This document shows positions 56,739 to 63,736 of a stretch of DNA of 64,000 nt, piece by piece. The stretch lies in assembly GCF_000021945.1 (NCBI RefSeq), contig NC_011831.1, positions 496,001 to 560,000 of the forward strand. Reading direction: 5' to 3'. Made by a program: the position numbers and the translations under genes. The notes under the pieces are model-generated. The model had not been told where the DNA came from. It worked only from the letters and a program-made list of their open reading frames with translations, and made no database searches. Origin of the DNA: Chloroflexus aggregans DSM 9485 (GTDB taxonomy: Bacteria > Chloroflexota > Chloroflexia > Chloroflexales > Chloroflexaceae). How positions within the stretch are numbered: the first letter of the stretch is position 1; every line of letters begins with the position of its first letter.

Positions 56739-58340
56739 TTAGCCGGTACTACTCGTTGCCGGCGATTCAGGCAACGGTAAATATATAGCAAACGTACTGC
56801 CGCGCCCGACTTCGCTCGCCACGGTCACATAACCACCGTGGGCCTCGGCCACCCACTTAACGATCGAGAGACCCAAACCGGTCCCACCACTATGGCGCGA
56901 ACGCGAGCGATCAACTCGGTAAAAGCGTTCAAAGATCAGATCACGTTCAGCCTCGCTAATCCCGATGCCGGTATCGGCAACACTCAGACAGGCAAATTGT
57001 TCGTAGCGTTCGAGACTCAGAATCACCAACCCACCGGGTGGTGTGTACTGCAACGCATTCACTCCTAAATTCAACAGTGCTTGTTTGATCCGATCTCGAT
57101 CACCGTAGACCAGTATCTGATCCTCAGCTCCAATCCGTAACCGCACTTGATTGGCGAGCGGTCGTAGCTCCCGAAAAACTTCGAGTAACAACGTATCAAG
57201 CTCGACCGGCTCAGAACGGAGGACAACGTTCGTTTCACTCTGGGCTAACAACAACAGATCGTTCACCATGCGAATCAGGCGCGCCGTTTCCCGGCGCATA
57301 TCACCGACCATCTCCTTAACGAGGGCCGGATCGGTACTCGCACCTCGCTCAAGGACTTCGAGATTACCCTGCATCACCGTGAGCGGTGTGCGCAATTCGT
57401 GACTGACATCGGCAACAAAACGCTGTTGCGTAGAAAAGAGCCGTTCCAGTCGGGATAATAGTTCGTTGATCGTTACCGTCAACTGATGAATTTCATCACG
57501 TTGCACCGGCTCAGGAATTCGCCGACCCAAATCTTCGGCGCGGACAATACTCTGCGCCGTTTGCGTAATCTGCTCGATGGGCCGCAACGCGCGCTTCGAC
57601 AAGTACATTGAACCCATGCCGGTCACCAACGTTGCCATAACGCCACCGATGATCAAGATCGTCTGCAACGTGGCAAGAGTGTCATTCACGTCATTGAGTG
57701 GACGTGAGACTTGGATAAATCCAATGGTCTGACCGTTATGCAACGTCACCCGCGTAATCAACGACTTGACTTGTACACCGTTAACTTCACGGATTATCGT
57801 CAAGCCATTTTCATCGGTGACGTTCATATTCAGTGCTTCATTGGGTAGAGGAAGCATATACGGAGCAAGATTGGGGGTACTGCTGACTAACGTCCCATCA
57901 CCCCGAAAAAATTGGGCGCCGATGTTGCGATTGGTAAAGAGTTGAATGAAATCGCTGTTAAGGTACAGTTGTAGCTCACCACTAGGAGTACGGACACCTT
58001 GCAAGCCAACGGCATTGAGAATCGAACGGATCTGTTGCGTAGCCGCAACCAGATCGCGTTGCACATTAGCGTGGAGGGTCTGCGCCACAGCAATGTGCAT
58101 ACCTACACTAATGCCAATGAGGGCCAGCACAAATAATGAGCTATAGAGCAGGGTCAACCGCACTCGAAACGGGATGGCACTGAATATCGGCTTCGCACGC
58201 CACCAGTGCATCAACCAGCTTGCCGGTACTGACACCACCCGATCGAGAAGCGCAATAGCTTTGAAATGATCCCGCTGTTCGTTCACTTTGGTCATAACGA
58301 TAGATGAAATGGCTATACGGTATGCCGACACCGATTGCAT
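56739..58340 (-). CDS. Sensor histidine kinase
   Basis: A transmembrane kinase of up to 533 residues. Two helices flank a periplasmic sensor of about 120 residues, then a HAMP linker, HisKA with the phospho-His in VSHELRTPLT, and a complete HATPase (N box LLNLGVNALQYTPPGG, G1 VADTGIGI, G2 GGTGLGLSIVKW). There is no response regulator next to it, so it is orphan. The start is uncertain: an ATG at 58295 is also in frame. Confidence 0.9.
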   Translation of the reverse strand: MQSVSAYRIAISSIVMTKVNEQRDHFKAIALLDRVVSVPASWLMHWWRAKPIFSAIPFRVRLTLLYSSLFVLALIGISVGMHIAVAQTLHANVQRDLVAATQQIRSILNAVGLQGVRTPSGELQLYLNSDFIQLFTNRNIGAQFFRGDGTLVSSTPNLAPYMLPLPNEALNMNVTDENGLTIIREVNGVQVKSLITRVTLHNGQTIGFIQVSRPLNDVNDTLATLQTILIIGGVMATLVTGMGSMYLSKRALRPIEQITQTAQSIVRAEDLGRRIPEPVQRDEIHQLTVTINELLSRLERLFSTQQRFVADVSHELRTPLTVMQGNLEVLERGASTDPALVKEMVGDMRRETARLIRMVNDLLLLAQSETNVVLRSEPVELDTLLLEVFRELRPLANQVRLRIGAEDQILVYGDRDRIKQALLNLGVNALQYTPPGGLVILSLERYEQFACLSVADTGIGISEAERDLIFERFYRVDRSRSRHSGGTGLGLSIVKWVAEAHGGYVTVASEVGRGSTFAIYLPLPESPATSSTG

Positions 58341-58427
58341 GGTGATTTGCTGTCAGCATACCATATCGGCAGGATACATGTCGTCTGTGTTTTCTGAGGA
58401 AGATCATCTCACACCGACGCGCGAGGG

Positions 58428-58456
58428 TTGACAGGCATAGCAAATCGGATCATACT
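58428..58456 (+). promoter_or_regulatory. Promoter of glutathione peroxidase gene
   Basis: TTGACA (58428-58433), 17 bases, CATACT (58451-58456). Start near 58463. Confidence 0.6.
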
Positions 58457-58497
58457 ACTAAAAGACCAATATTTGAACTTTCATACATCGAGGCACT

Positions 58498-58971
58498 ATG
58501 AACGTCTACGACTTTTCGGCTCGCACCATCGACGGAGTGATCCAATCGCTCGCCGACTATCGCGGCAACGTGCTCTTAATTGTGAACGTCGCCAGTTACT
58601 GTGGATTAACACCGCAATACGGTGATCTGGAATCGCTTTACCGACGCTATCGCGAGCGGGGACTGGTCGTGCTCGGTTTCCCTAGCAACCAATTCAATCA
58701 AGAACCGGATGATGAGGAAACGATTAAGGCTTTCTGTATACGAACCTACGCGATCACCTTTCCCCTGTTTGCCAAGATTGAGGTCAACGGCCCCAATACC
58801 CATCCGCTCTTTGCCTATCTCAAGGCCCAACAGCCGGGTAGCAGCCCTGACGGCGAGATCAAGTGGAACTTTACCAAGTTTTTGGTTAACCGCAACGGCA
58901 TTCCGGTGCGCCGCTACGCCCCCACTGACACCATTGGCTCCATCGAGCGCGAGCTGGTAGAGTTGTTGTAA
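58498..58971 (+). CDS. Glutathione peroxidase-like thiol peroxidase
   Basis: A 157-residue protein of family length. The peroxidatic residue is Cys35 in NVASYCGLTPQY, not selenocysteine. The tetrad partners are seen: Gln in FPSNQFNQEP and Trp-Asn in KWNFTKFLV. The resolving Cys in EETIKAFC suggests a thioredoxin-dependent thiol peroxidase. It sits at the left edge of the integron-like region and is convergent with it, so it probably marks the ancestral chromosome. Confidence 0.92.
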   Translation: MNVYDFSARTIDGVIQSLADYRGNVLLIVNVASYCGLTPQYGDLESLYRRYRERGLVVLGFPSNQFNQEPDDEETIKAFCIRTYAITFPLFAKIEVNGPNTHPLFAYLKAQQPGSSPDGEIKWNFTKFLVNRNGIPVRRYAPTDTIGSIERELVELL

Positions 58972-59023
58972 ACCGGTAACGTGTCATCCAAACGAGGAGG
59001 AGCAAGATTCGTTCCTGAGTGGC

Positions 59024-59632
59024 TCAATTATCCTTTATCACTGTGTGCTCTTCACTCACAAAGTAACATGATATTTTTACATACCCTTCATTGTCTGAGT
59101 AAGTATCATACCCGTCTACTGCGATAAAAGTTATGATCTCACCTTTTTTCAAATAATATTTAAACATTTCGCCTTCTGCTTCAATTTCCGCATCTGTATC
59201 AGATAAGAAATAGCCTTTATCCGCAAAACGCTTGACCACGTTCTCAGGTCCACCATTTTTCCAAGTAATTTCTTTACCATAAACAATATTAACACCTGTC
59301 GTCCATGTTGGCTGAGTTGAAGAATATTTATGAAAAGTGTATGCGCCTGCCTCATATTTGAACAGATAGTATCCAGAATCAGGAGCTTCAAAGTGTACTC
59401 CCACCCTAGAATCGCCAAGAACCATAATTTCTCCAACTTTAACTGCGATAGTGTATTTATCTCGCCCTATGCAAACGCTATCGGGGATTTTGAGACTAAC
59501 AAACTTAATCGCTATCGAATCCAAATACCCACATATGGGAGAACTAAGGATAAAGAATAGCAAGATCGCGCCAACAATTGTACCAAACATAAAACAAGAT
59601 CCGTGCTTCGTCAGAAAATTCTTAGTGTTCAT
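59024..59632 (-). CDS. AT-rich single-span membrane protein of unknown function
   Basis: A 202-residue protein with one N-terminal helix (GTIVGAILLFFILSSPICGY) and a beta-rich outer part. No known family. Base composition is clearly more AT-rich than the chromosome. The ATG at 59632 is 20 bases after a GTTAGAC heptamer, the distance expected between a cassette boundary and its gene. Likely a cassette-borne gene acquired from elsewhere. Confidence 0.55.
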   Translation of the reverse strand: MNTKNFLTKHGSCFMFGTIVGAILLFFILSSPICGYLDSIAIKFVSLKIPDSVCIGRDKYTIAVKVGEIMVLGDSRVGVHFEAPDSGYYLFKYEAGAYTFHKYSSTQPTWTTGVNIVYGKEITWKNGGPENVVKRFADKGYFLSDTDAEIEAEGEMFKYYLKKGEIITFIAVDGYDTYSDNEGYVKISCYFVSEEHTVIKDN

Positions 59633-59652
59633 ACGTACTAGCACCTGAGCTT

Positions 59653-59659
59653 AGGTGTC
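59653..59659 (-). other. GTTRRRY core-like heptamer (possible cassette boundary)
   Basis: Minus-strand GTTAGAC matches the GTTRRRY consensus of integron attC 3' ends and sits 20 bases before the gene at 59632. A matching RYYYAAC partner is not found within the usual 60-140 nt, so a complete attC is not supported here. Confidence 0.35.
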
Positions 59660-59871
59660 TAACGACCCGCCCTTCCGCCGCTGCCGTGATACGCCGGTTT
59701 CACGAACCAACCATTTAATATAGTATACAGTAGGAAAAGCATTATTACCAGAACACCTCTAATTGCTTTTGTCTCGCCAGACAAAGCCAGCGTGGGCGCG
59801 ACCTTACTGCCGACTGACCATCCTGCCCCAAGGACAGGAAGCGAATGAAGGCGACGGGCAAGGTACTTCAC
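59659..59871 (-). CDS. Possible 70-residue single-span membrane peptide
   Basis: A GTG-started frame with one hydrophobic stretch (GVLVIMLFLLYTILNGWFV). Its stop TAG lies inside the GTTAGAC heptamer. No ribosome site is clear and there is no family. It may be a decayed cassette gene or chance. Confidence 0.25.
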   Translation of the reverse strand: MKYLARRLHSLPVLGAGWSVGSKVAPTLALSGETKAIRGVLVIMLFLLYTILNGWFVKPAYHGSGGRAGR

Positions 59872-59918
59872 CAGAGCGTTTCCCGTCTGTATGCCATCCG
59901 CTAAGACAACACCTCACG

Positions 59919-60287
59919 TCAGACAACGTCATCCATCTGCACCAGCGACCGAATTTTCTTGATCATACTGTACCGTTCCATATCAAGCGCGACAAACTCT
60001 TTCCCGCCCCAAGGCTTTTCTTCCAAATCACCGTTTGGATGGATAACTCCTGCTTGCTGGTACTCCGTATACAACGCTTCAATATTGTCTACTGCGATCC
60101 TGCAAGCAGTGTTCTCGGCGATATTCTTATCCTGACATTCCCAAAGATGGATTTCTACGGCATCGCGCTTAACGGCAGCATAATCGCCATAGTTGAAAAG
60201 CTCCACAAAGCCCAATGTGCGCTTATAAAATTCAACCGAAGCCGTTACATTAGCAGTAGGGAATTTGGGGACGACATATCTGAACAT
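59919..60287 (-). CDS. VOC-fold (glyoxalase/bleomycin-resistance-like) protein
   Basis: A 122-residue VOC protein. It begins FRYVVPKFPTANVTASVEFY and has the second-half strand EEKPWGGKEFVALDM, typical of small VOC proteins that bind or conjugate metabolites or drugs. The last 20 residues (IKKIRSLVQMDDVV) diverge from the usual end and may result from a mutation. It follows the GyrI-like gene by 23 bases, probably in one cassette. Confidence 0.75.
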   Translation of the reverse strand: MFRYVVPKFPTANVTASVEFYKRTLGFVELFNYGDYAAVKRDAVEIHLWECQDKNIAENTACRIAVDNIEALYTEYQQAGVIHPNGDLEEKPWGGKEFVALDMERYSMIKKIRSLVQMDDVV

Positions 60288-60310
60288 CGTCTGCTCCTAT
60301 CGATGATTGC

Positions 60311-60782
60311 CTACAAAATCGGAACACAAACGTCCATCGTATGCTCGTAGTAGACTTCATACCTGGGACGTTGCGGGTCTACAATCAGTTGATGTTGTGG
60401 CACATACTCTGCAAAGAAACGCCCAATCGTCGCTCCTATCGTATTCGAGTCCTTCTCAAGTGATAGGATTGCATACCGCCCACCTGGTAGTTGTTTTGTT
60501 TGGATATCTTCTGTGTTTTGGGAAATGGATTCAGGAAGTTCGAGTGCGCAATCATAACCAACTAATTGAGCGCCATTGGTGTGTGGGATGCCAATTACCT
60601 TTAGGGCTGAAAGGTCATAACCGCGCTGTTGAGCCCAGTCTTTTATCTGTTGAAAACCGTCTCGGATTCGTTCGTTATACCTTACCAGTCGCTTGTTGTA
60701 GTTGGCAAGACACATAGGCAATAAAGGCAGGTGCCAAATCTTGTATCGTAACGTGCAATGGTTGTTCGGTAAAAGTGTTCAT
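60311..60782 (-). pseudogene. GyrI-like small-molecule-binding protein, frameshifted
   Basis: Two frames together give a protein of about 156 residues. The first begins at ATG 60782 (after GAGAGA) and reads MNTFTEQPLHVTIQDLAPA, the usual start of GyrI/AraC effector-binding-domain proteins. It then shifts near 60700-60713 into the frame IRDGFQQIKDWAQQRGYDL, running to 60311. One extra base, or two missing, explains the break. These proteins bind drugs or metabolites. It starts about 73 bases after the attC-like site, as a cassette gene should. Confidence 0.72.
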
Positions 60783-60851
60783 AACAAATCTCTCGTGCTG
60801 AAATTGTGAATGACAACGTAAGCGTGTTGGTGTGTTGGAACGGATTACGTT

Positions 60852-60930
60852 GCCCAACGGTACCGAGCTGAGCCGCTGTGCGGAGCGCAGCGGAGCGAGC
60901 GAAGCGGTCGGCTGGATGCGCTTGTTATGC
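60852..60930 (-). other. attC: attC-like integron recombination site (79 nt)
   Basis: On the minus strand it begins GCATAAC (60930-60924; RYYYAAC with one mismatch) and ends GTTGGGC (60858-60852, a perfect GTTRRRY). Between them an imperfect palindrome lets AGCCG and CGGCT pair. The length is within the known 57-141 nt range. It lies between the putative endonuclease gene and the GyrI-like gene, the expected position downstream of a cassette gene. Confidence 0.72.
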
Positions 60931-60941
60931 CGCCTGACAGG

Positions 60942-61889
60942 TTAGTGAACTTCAATTTGTAATGACAAATCGGATTCAACTTCTGACAATCGCTTGTTGT
61001 ATATCTCTATAATTTCTTTCAAGACAGCGAAAAAATCTTTGCTTTCATCTGTAGCAAGTTCAATGATGTTCAGGGCTACGAAATCCTCAATTGAGATTAT
61101 GGTCAATTCCTTGTCAATGCCTTCATCTTGTGCAAGGACGCGGGCTTTGCTCTCTTGTTCCCGTGGAACCAACAAAACAGGGTACAAACCAACCCTGATG
61201 TTACTTGCGCACTTCTGCAAAACATTCCTTGATGGCGCAGATGTAACATGATAAACCATTTTTGAAATCTCGAAATCGCCAGCGCGCTCTGTTTGGCTAT
61301 CCCCTGCATGGGCGGGATAATTCGGGATGCTCAAGTTCCTAAAACGTCTTGCCAGCTTTGCGCCAACAAGGTGTTGCTCCACAATTCCGCCCGAATGTCC
61401 TTTGGAATTCTCGATAATAACGTTGACCCAGGTTGTTGGGGCTTGCCGTCGGTCCACATCAATCTTCAAACTTTGGCGTTTTAGCCATTCGCTGGCTAAT
61501 TTCTTCAAATCCTCAATACACTCCAATAGGAAATGCTCCCTTTCTTCGGCTGGTATCTTTGCAAGATTCTTGCCCCATTCGAGTTGCTCAAGAAGCCTTT
61601 GTCCATCTTGATGACCTTGCCGTGTGGTTACTTCCTTCAGGTAACTGCTTGGGATTCCGTACTCGCCAAGAATTTTCCCCAGCCCTGACCGAGCGCCGCT
61701 TACTTCTCCGCCCTGAGAGATAACTTCATCACGCGATGCAGGGCAAGAGTGCCTGAGATGATCAAACACGACAATACCTATCGCGACTGTGTTTCGAGAA
61801 ATTTTGCCCCGTCGGGTGCATGACACAAGCCAGTCTTTTAGAATTTGACGGCTTTCCTGCTTGATTTTTTCGGTCTGTACATTGCTCAC
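60942..61889 (-). CDS. Putative restriction endonuclease of the C5-methyltransferase locus
   Basis: A 315-residue protein, third gene of the methyltransferase-vsr operon, 4 bases after vsr. It has a helical N-terminus with VSGARSGLGKILGEYG and a C-terminal part with GDFEISKMVYHVTSAPS, which could be the nuclease core. It may belong to DUF4928-type proteins often beside C5-methyltransferases, but that is from memory and unproved. Context makes a type II endonuclease the best guess. Its stop is 11 bases from the attC-like site. Confidence 0.6.
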   Translation of the reverse strand: MSNVQTEKIKQESRQILKDWLVSCTRRGKISRNTVAIGIVVFDHLRHSCPASRDEVISQGGEVSGARSGLGKILGEYGIPSSYLKEVTTRQGHQDGQRLLEQLEWGKNLAKIPAEEREHFLLECIEDLKKLASEWLKRQSLKIDVDRRQAPTTWVNVIIENSKGHSGGIVEQHLVGAKLARRFRNLSIPNYPAHAGDSQTERAGDFEISKMVYHVTSAPSRNVLQKCASNIRVGLYPVLLVPREQESKARVLAQDEGIDKELTIISIEDFVALNIIELATDESKDFFAVLKEIIEIYNKRLSEVESDLSLQIEVH

Positions 61890-61893
61890 AGAA

Positions 61894-62310
61894 TCACTCC
61901 ATGTCGCTAAGAAGATTACGAATCCTTGCCCTCACCTTTTCGATGTCAGCCATTTCATGTTCCCATATTCTGATTACTATCCAACCTTCTCGCTGCAATT
62001 GTTCATCATGCAATCTGGCTAGTTCTATGTTGCGATTGATCTTCCTTTCCCAATACTCACGGTTTGTCTTGGGCAGTTTTCTCTTACAGTAAGGACAACC
62101 ATGCCAAAAACAGCCGTCAATAAATATAGCAATACGCTGGTTCAAAAAAGCAACATCGGGTTTGCCCACTATATTGTCGGCGTTCTTTTTCCATCCCTTC
62201 AACCCTAGTCCTGCAAGCATGGCCCATAGACGTTTTTCGAGTCTTGTGCCTTTGCCTTTAACGGCTTGCATAGTTTTATGGCGATCTTGAGGGCTGAGGT
62301 TGTCGCTCAT
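61894..62310 (-). CDS. vsr: Very short patch repair endonuclease
   Basis: A 138-residue Vsr protein of family length. It starts SPQDRHKTMQAVKGKGT, has the catalytic Asp in GKPDVAF and the zinc-site FIDGCFWHGCPYC. It nicks beside T:G mismatches that arise when 5-methylcytosine deaminates, protecting the sites methylated by the partner enzyme. It overlaps the methyltransferase stop by four bases (ATGA), so the genes are coupled. Confidence 0.95.
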   Translation of the reverse strand: MSDNLSPQDRHKTMQAVKGKGTRLEKRLWAMLAGLGLKGWKKNADNIVGKPDVAFLNQRIAIFIDGCFWHGCPYCKRKLPKTNREYWERKINRNIELARLHDEQLQREGWIVIRIWEHEMADIEKVRARIRNLLSDME

Positions 62311-63485
62311 TTGTCAAACAAAAACATCTGCGCTGTAGGCAACTGCCACCGATATAGTGGCCTACCGTTTTCGGCCAAAGGGTTTAAAACATGCTCAGCA
62401 ATCCAGGATATAACTGGAACGCAAACTGCGTCGCCGAATCCTGTGAGAGCTTGTACGCCGTTTACGGTGATAGGATATTCATCAGGTACGCCTTGCAAAC
62501 GTGCGTATTCTCTCGGCGTCATAGCGCGCATTCGTATAGAACCTTTCCCCGCCCTTATCAAAAACTGCTTGCCGCTGCCGCCTATGGCAGTACGTAGACA
62601 ACCAGACAAATCGTCGTCTCTCACTTCTGCGCGTTGCTGACCATCGCGCCGTCTGCGAAAGAAAGTTCGGTATGCAAACTGCTGGCCTTGCGCCAGTTGT
62701 TCAACTCTCTGGCGATGGGTTTCTTTCATCATAGCCAAGTGACGCTTCACCTCAGCGTCGGGCCACCAGCGGTCATCAGAGTCTTCTAATGTTTCAACTA
62801 TCTCGGACAAACCGGAGGTTCTAAGAGGAGGAGGCTCTGGTATTTCATTATAAAACCATCGTAAATCTTCGTTGGCAATTATATTCTTTTTGAGTTGGTC
62901 GGGGAGTAAAGATTTCGGGCGCGTTAGTATTAGTTCGATGGTGGTGTAACTGACCGGCAGTCTAGTCCCAACAAGGAATATCCGCAGCCTACTTTGTGGC
63001 GTAAAGCGCAAAGCATCAACTGCAAACACATCGCATGCATAGCCCAGTTCATTGAGAGCCTGAACGGTTATTCTGAAATCCATTCCTTTATTTGAGTACA
63101 ACCAGCCTGGTACATTTTCAACAAGAACAAGCGGCGGCGCAGAGTCTCCTTGTTGTTTTAGTATTTTTATGAATCCCCAAAATGCACTCGAATGATTGCC
63201 GTTTATCATTCCATGCATGTTTCCGGCCAGCGAAAGGTCAATGCAAGGGAAAGAACAAGTTGCCAGGGTTGTGAGGGGAACCACAGTGGGGTCAATGTCA
63301 AAAATGTCGGCTGTCACATAATGAGCTTCTGCGTCGGGGAAAAACGCTTTGTACATCTCGAATTTCTTTTTAGAGATGTCGTTAGCGAAAATGACTTTCC
63401 AACCATAGGATTGTAGGCCCATCCTGACCAGGCCTATGCCTGCGAAATATTCGGCTACTGTAAGAGGAAAACTGGAATATTCCAC
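62307..63485 (-). CDS. DNA (cytosine-5) methyltransferase
   Basis: A 392-residue C5-methyltransferase. Motif I FAGIG is at residues 14-18, the catalytic Cys81 in FPC, motif VI VENVPG, motif VIII QSRLRIF, and motifs IX-X (PREYARLQGVPDEYP, GFGDAVCVPV) at the end. The target domain is between about 230 and 310 and its sequence specificity is not predictable. First gene of a methyltransferase-vsr-endonuclease operon with its own promoter, inside the putative first cassette of the integron. Confidence 0.95.
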   Translation of the reverse strand: MEYSSFPLTVAEYFAGIGLVRMGLQSYGWKVIFANDISKKKFEMYKAFFPDAEAHYVTADIFDIDPTVVPLTTLATCSFPCIDLSLAGNMHGMINGNHSSAFWGFIKILKQQGDSAPPLVLVENVPGWLYSNKGMDFRITVQALNELGYACDVFAVDALRFTPQSRLRIFLVGTRLPVSYTTIELILTRPKSLLPDQLKKNIIANEDLRWFYNEIPEPPPLRTSGLSEIVETLEDSDDRWWPDAEVKRHLAMMKETHRQRVEQLAQGQQFAYRTFFRRRRDGQQRAEVRDDDLSGCLRTAIGGSGKQFLIRAGKGSIRMRAMTPREYARLQGVPDEYPITVNGVQALTGFGDAVCVPVISWIAEHVLNPLAENGRPLYRWQLPTAQMFLFDK

Positions 63486-63523
63486 TTTTTCAATCCTATC
63501 TATAGAACGTTTGCTCTATGAAC

Positions 63524-63551
63524 ATTATATCCCACTTTTAGGACAAATCAA
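63524..63551 (-). promoter_or_regulatory. Promoter of the C5-methyltransferase operon
   Basis: Minus-strand TTGATT (63551-63546), 16 bases, TATAAT (63529-63524). The downstream leader contains TCTATAGAAC (63499-63508, plus-strand sense), a 10-mer also present in the promoter of the other R-M locus (46072-46081). The promoter lies inside the putative cassette. Confidence 0.65.
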
Positions 63552-63580
63552 GAACGACCATGGATTGGGATTGTTGAAGG

Positions 63581-63595
63581 GTTAGGCGGCCCAAC
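63581..63595 (-). other. attI: attI-like core site
   Basis: On the minus strand GTTGGGC (63595-63589), then one base, then GCCTAAC (63587-63581). GTTGGGC is identical to the end of the attC-like site at 60852-60858. It lies between the intI promoter and the first minus-strand genes, where attI belongs. A second GTTGGGC (63724-63718) near the intI start is an alternative core. Confidence 0.5.
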
Positions 63596-63663
63596 TAGCG
63601 GTTATACGGACATCCGCCTCATTCCTTTTCGATTACCCCCTTCCGCCTACTCCCCCAAACCGT

Positions 63664-63692
63664 TTGGGATTGTAGACAGAATGAGTTACAAT
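63664..63692 (+). promoter_or_regulatory. Promoter of intI
   Basis: TTGGGA (63664-63669), 17 bases, TACAAT (63687-63692). Start near 63699. No LexA box was recognised. Confidence 0.55.
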
Positions 63693-63736
63693 CCGGTGAA
63701 TGCATGATATCCCCCCCGCCCAACAGTCAATCCACG

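Noticed and set aside
59653-59924. Complete attC between the VOC gene and the AT-rich gene
   Set aside because: The only RYYYAAC-like partner (GTCTGAC at 59918-59924) is 272 nt away and the inner arms do not pair.
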